The notes under the pieces: model-generated
Databases searched by the model: none
Told to the model about the DNA's origin: nothing
The model's input: only the letters and a program-made list of their open reading frames with translations
Assembly: GCA_002392835.1 (NCBI GenBank)
Contig: DGHX01000172.1
Coordinates: forward strand, 30,332 to 52,520
Reading direction: 5' to 3'
Length of the DNA stretch: 22,189 nucleotides
Origin: Prevotella sp. UBA3837
Lineage (GTDB): Bacteria; Bacteroidota; Bacteroidia; Bacteroidales; Bacteroidaceae
Shown here: positions 20,182 to 22,189 of the stretch, one piece after another
Position numbering within the stretch: the stretch's first letter is position 1
Layout: every line of letters begins with the position of its first letter
Made by a program: the position numbers and the translations under genes

Positions 20182-21227
20182 CCTTCGCGGTAAAAGTCGA
20201 GGGCCTCCTCTATTTCCTGGCGGGTGGCCGTCTGGTTCAGTGCCAGCTGGCCCACGCCGCTGAGCAGGGTGAAGTTGATGGTTCCGGCGGTATTCTTCTT
20301 GTCGTGCGTCATCAGCTCAAGGAGCGTGGGATAGTCATCGCAGGTGATGGGCATGCGCCCATAGTGCTGCAGCACGAAGTTCACCACCTGTCGCATCCTG
20401 TCGGCGGGGAAGCCCGTCTTCGCCACGCTGAGATACAGCTCGCACACCAGGCCCCAGGCCACGGCATAGCCGTGCAGCACAGGTCGGCGCTGCAGCGCCA
20501 GCGACTCGAAGGCGTGGCCCACGGTGTGGCCCAGGTTCAGTGCCTTGCGCAGCCCCTGTTCCAGCGGGTCCTCACCGACGATGCGCTGCTTCACACCCAC
20601 GCTCTCCTGCACCATGCGGCCCAGCTCGGCCAGCTGCGGCTGTTCTATGTCGAAGCGCAGCAGGCGGCTGAGCATGTCATCGGTGGCAATGAGACCATGC
20701 TTCAGCATCTCGGCATAGCCCGAGAGCAGGTTCTCGGCATCGAGGGTGCGCAGGAAAGCGGTGTCGATGATAACGGCGTCGGCATTGCGGAAGACGCCAA
20801 TCTCGTTCTTCAGCCCGCCGTAGTTGAAGCCCGTCTTACCACCCACCGAGGCATCGACCATGGCCAGCAGCGTGGTGGGAATGTTGATGAAGTGCAGGCC
20901 GCGCTTGAAGGTGCTCACGGCAAAGCCGCCCAGATCGGTCACCATGCCTCCGCCCAGGTTCACCACCAGCGAGTGGCGGGTGGCCCCATGCTGCTGCAGT
21001 TGGCTCCACACCTGCTGCACGGTGTCGAGCGTCTTCTGCTCGTCACCGGCGCCGATGGTGATGACTGTGCTGCCGCTCATGCATGCCAGGCCGCTCAGCA
21101 GAGGCAGGCACAGGTCGCGGGTATGGGTGTCGCACACCACGAACAAGCGGTCGTGGGCTGTCTGCTCCACGGCATCGGTCAGCGTCTGTGCCAGACTTGC
21201 CGAGAAAAACACTTTTTGCTGTTCCAT
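20175..21227 (-). CDS. aroB: 3-dehydroquinate synthase
   Basis: AroB converts DAHP to 3-dehydroquinate with NAD and a metal ion, the second step of the shikimate pathway. The 350-residue protein contains the NAD and substrate motifs GAGDEQKTL, NLGGGMVTDLGGFAVSTFKRG and PTTLLAMVDASVGGKTGFN. The metal-site region shows GYAEMLKHGLI (Glu), NLGHTVGHAFES (His) and HGYAVAWG (His). Length matches the family. It is convergent with menD, and its stop lies in the 33-bp direct repeat. Its product feeds chorismate synthesis, the substrate of menF nearby, so the pairing is metabolically sensible though not an operon. Confidence 0.95.
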   Translation of the reverse strand: MEQQKVFFSASLAQTLTDAVEQTAHDRLFVVCDTHTRDLCLPLLSGLACMSGSTVITIGAGDEQKTLDTVQQVWSQLQQHGATRHSLVVNLGGGMVTDLGGFAVSTFKRGLHFINIPTTLLAMVDASVGGKTGFNYGGLKNEIGVFRNADAVIIDTAFLRTLDAENLLSGYAEMLKHGLIATDDMLSRLLRFDIEQPQLAELGRMVQESVGVKQRIVGEDPLEQGLRKALNLGHTVGHAFESLALQRRPVLHGYAVAWGLVCELYLSVAKTGFPADRMRQVVNFVLQHYGRMPITCDDYPTLLELMTHDKKNTAGTINFTLLSGVGQLALNQTATRQEIEEALDFYREGF

Positions 21228-21264
21228 CTTCTTCTCTTAATACACTTTTTTTGCTACTGAGCTG

Positions 21265-21272
21265 CAAAAATA
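21265..21272 (-). promoter_or_regulatory. Candidate -7 element for aroB
   Basis: On the minus strand this reads TATTTTTG, an exact TAnnTTTG match 38 bp before the aroB ATG. No TTTG is found at the expected -33 distance, so the call rests on one element. Confidence 0.4.
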
Positions 21273-21336
21273 AATACTTTTTCCGGTATTTCCGTACTTT
21301 TCTTCTACTTTTTTTCTCTATTTGTGGAAAAATGCC

Positions 21337-21344
21337 TAAATTTG
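21337..21344 (+). promoter_or_regulatory. Candidate -7 element for the Rpn-family gene
   Basis: TAAATTTG matches TAnnTTTG exactly and lies 34 bp before the ATG at 21379. The -33 region is only T-rich. Confidence 0.45.
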
Positions 21345-21378
21345 CAGTGCAATAACAACTAATACCCATCAAGACGCT

Positions 21379-22189
21379 ATGGACGAGATAGTGGGAAAGT
21401 TCATCAACCCGTATACCGACTACGGCTTCAAGCTGCTCTTCGGCACCGAGCCCAACAAGGAGTTCACGCTCAGCTTCGTGAATGCCTTGCTGCAGGGGCG
21501 TGAGGTCATCAAGAGCCTCACCCTGCTGCCCACCGAACAGCTGGGCGACACACAGGATGACCGCAGGTCGGTGTTCGACGTATACTGCGAGAACGAGCGC
21601 GGCGAGAAAATCATCATCGAGATGCAGAAGGCTGACCAGCAGTACTTCAAGGACCGCTCGGTCTACTATTCGTCCTTCCCCATCCGCCAACAAGGGCAGA
21701 AGGGGCGCTGGCGCTTTGGGCTGAAGGCTGTCTACACCATAGGCATCCTCGACTTCGTGTTCGACGAGGACAAGGACGATGAAGAGTACTTCCACCACAC
21801 GGTGCAGCTGATGGATGTTAACACCAAGGAGGTGTTCTACGACAAGCTGACCTACATCTACCTTGAAATGCCGAAGTTCAAGAAGACGGAGGCCGAGTTG
21901 GAAACGCTCTTCGACAAGTGGCTCTTCGCGCTGAAGAACCTACCCCGCCTGCTGGAGCGGCCCGCCGCCTTGCAGGAGCGTATCTTCAAGAAATTCTTCG
22001 ACGTGGCCGAAGTGGCTGCCCTGCCCAAAGAGGAGTACGCCAAGTACGTGGAGAGCGAGAAGGTGTACTATGACCTCGACGGTGCCTTCCGTACCGCCGA
22101 CAACAAAGGCTTCGCACGCGGACTGGTAAAAGGCAGGAAAGAAGGCAGGAAAGAAGGGATAAGAGAAGGAATGGCCAAGGGAATGGAGG
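21379..22189 (+). CDS. Rpn-family PD-(D/E)XK nuclease / putative transposase (partial, runs off the window)
   Basis: The reading frame is open from the ATG at 21379 to the window edge (270 codons, no stop). The start (MDEIVGKFINPYTDYGFKLLFG) is the classical opening of PDDEXK_2/Rpn proteins. The nuclease core is visible as Asp67 in VFDVYCEN and Glu81-x-Gln83 in IIIEMQK. A DKLTYIYLEMPKF strand and a WLFALKNL helix follow. The end enters the usual Lys/Gly/Glu repeat region (KGRKEGRKEGIREGMAKGM). Members act as DNA endonucleases that promote RecA-independent recombination in E. coli, and related genes are often variable between strains. The 3' end and its number of repeats cannot be seen. Confidence 0.9.
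   Translation, partial: MDEIVGKFINPYTDYGFKLLFGTEPNKEFTLSFVNALLQGREVIKSLTLLPTEQLGDTQDDRRSVFDVYCENERGEKIIIEMQKADQQYFKDRSVYYSSFPIRQQGQKGRWRFGLKAVYTIGILDFVFDEDKDDEEYFHHTVQLMDVNTKEVFYDKLTYIYLEMPKFKKTEAELETLFDKWLFALKNLPRLLERPAALQERIFKKFFDVAEVAALPKEEYAKYVESEKVYYDLDGAFRTADNKGFARGLVKGRKEGRKEGIREGMAKGME

Overview
The window reads as a chromosomal segment from a fairly GC-rich member of the Bacteroidales, most likely a Prevotella-type organism. The basis is the gene families present (an OMP_b-brl_3 TonB-dependent outer-membrane protein, a DUF5606 protein, a NusB with a long N-terminal extension, L25/Ctc, a DUF4595-like lipoprotein and Cthe_2159-type carbohydrate-binding proteins). It also rests on Bacteroidetes-style promoters (TTTG-N19/20-TAnnTTTG), which can be read in front of several genes. 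The genus is inferred; no marker gene settles it.

Layout. 1-453 is a repeat-rich intergenic region with palindromic, operator-like motifs, followed by a TonB-dependent outer-membrane protein (454-3501). 3502-3815 holds a terminator hairpin, two related 9-bp repeat arrays and a large inverted repeat. 7253-3816 (minus) is a housekeeping operon: nusB, yajC, ybbR-like, coaE, DUF5606. A divergent promoter region (7254-7463) separates it from a plus-strand run: rplY/ctc, pth, an S4-domain RNA-binding gene, a lipoprotein and queF. On the minus strand, 15859-10804 carries two Cthe_2159-type carbohydrate-binding proteins followed by a LytS-type histidine kinase and a LytTR response regulator. The kinase has an unusual His/Met/Asp-rich extracytoplasmic loop. 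Next comes a small lipoprotein with 15-residue repeats (16635-15982). Back-to-back promoters separate it from a menaquinone cluster (thioesterase menI-like, menF, menD), which is convergent with aroB (21227-20175). The window ends inside a gene for an Rpn-family PD-(D/E)XK nuclease/putative transposase.

How the genes fit together. AroB makes 3-dehydroquinate on the way to chorismate, MenF isomerises chorismate to isochorismate, MenD makes SEPHCHC, and the hotdog thioesterase is the expected DHNA-CoA thioesterase. menB, menC and menE are absent here, and the cluster stops at menD next to an exact 33-bp direct repeat. The kinase/regulator pair probably senses an envelope signal and may control the adjacent secreted carbohydrate-binding proteins.

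The most unusual signal is a set of short-period tandem repeats. A 9-bp array lies in frame inside menF, a 21-bp array lies in frame inside menD, and a 12-bp duplication sits between them. A 33-bp direct repeat spans the menD and aroB ends. Intergenic 9-bp and 7-bp arrays form long inverted repeats near 3.7 kb and 14.0 kb. No CRISPR array, rRNA, tRNA or complete insertion sequence was seen.
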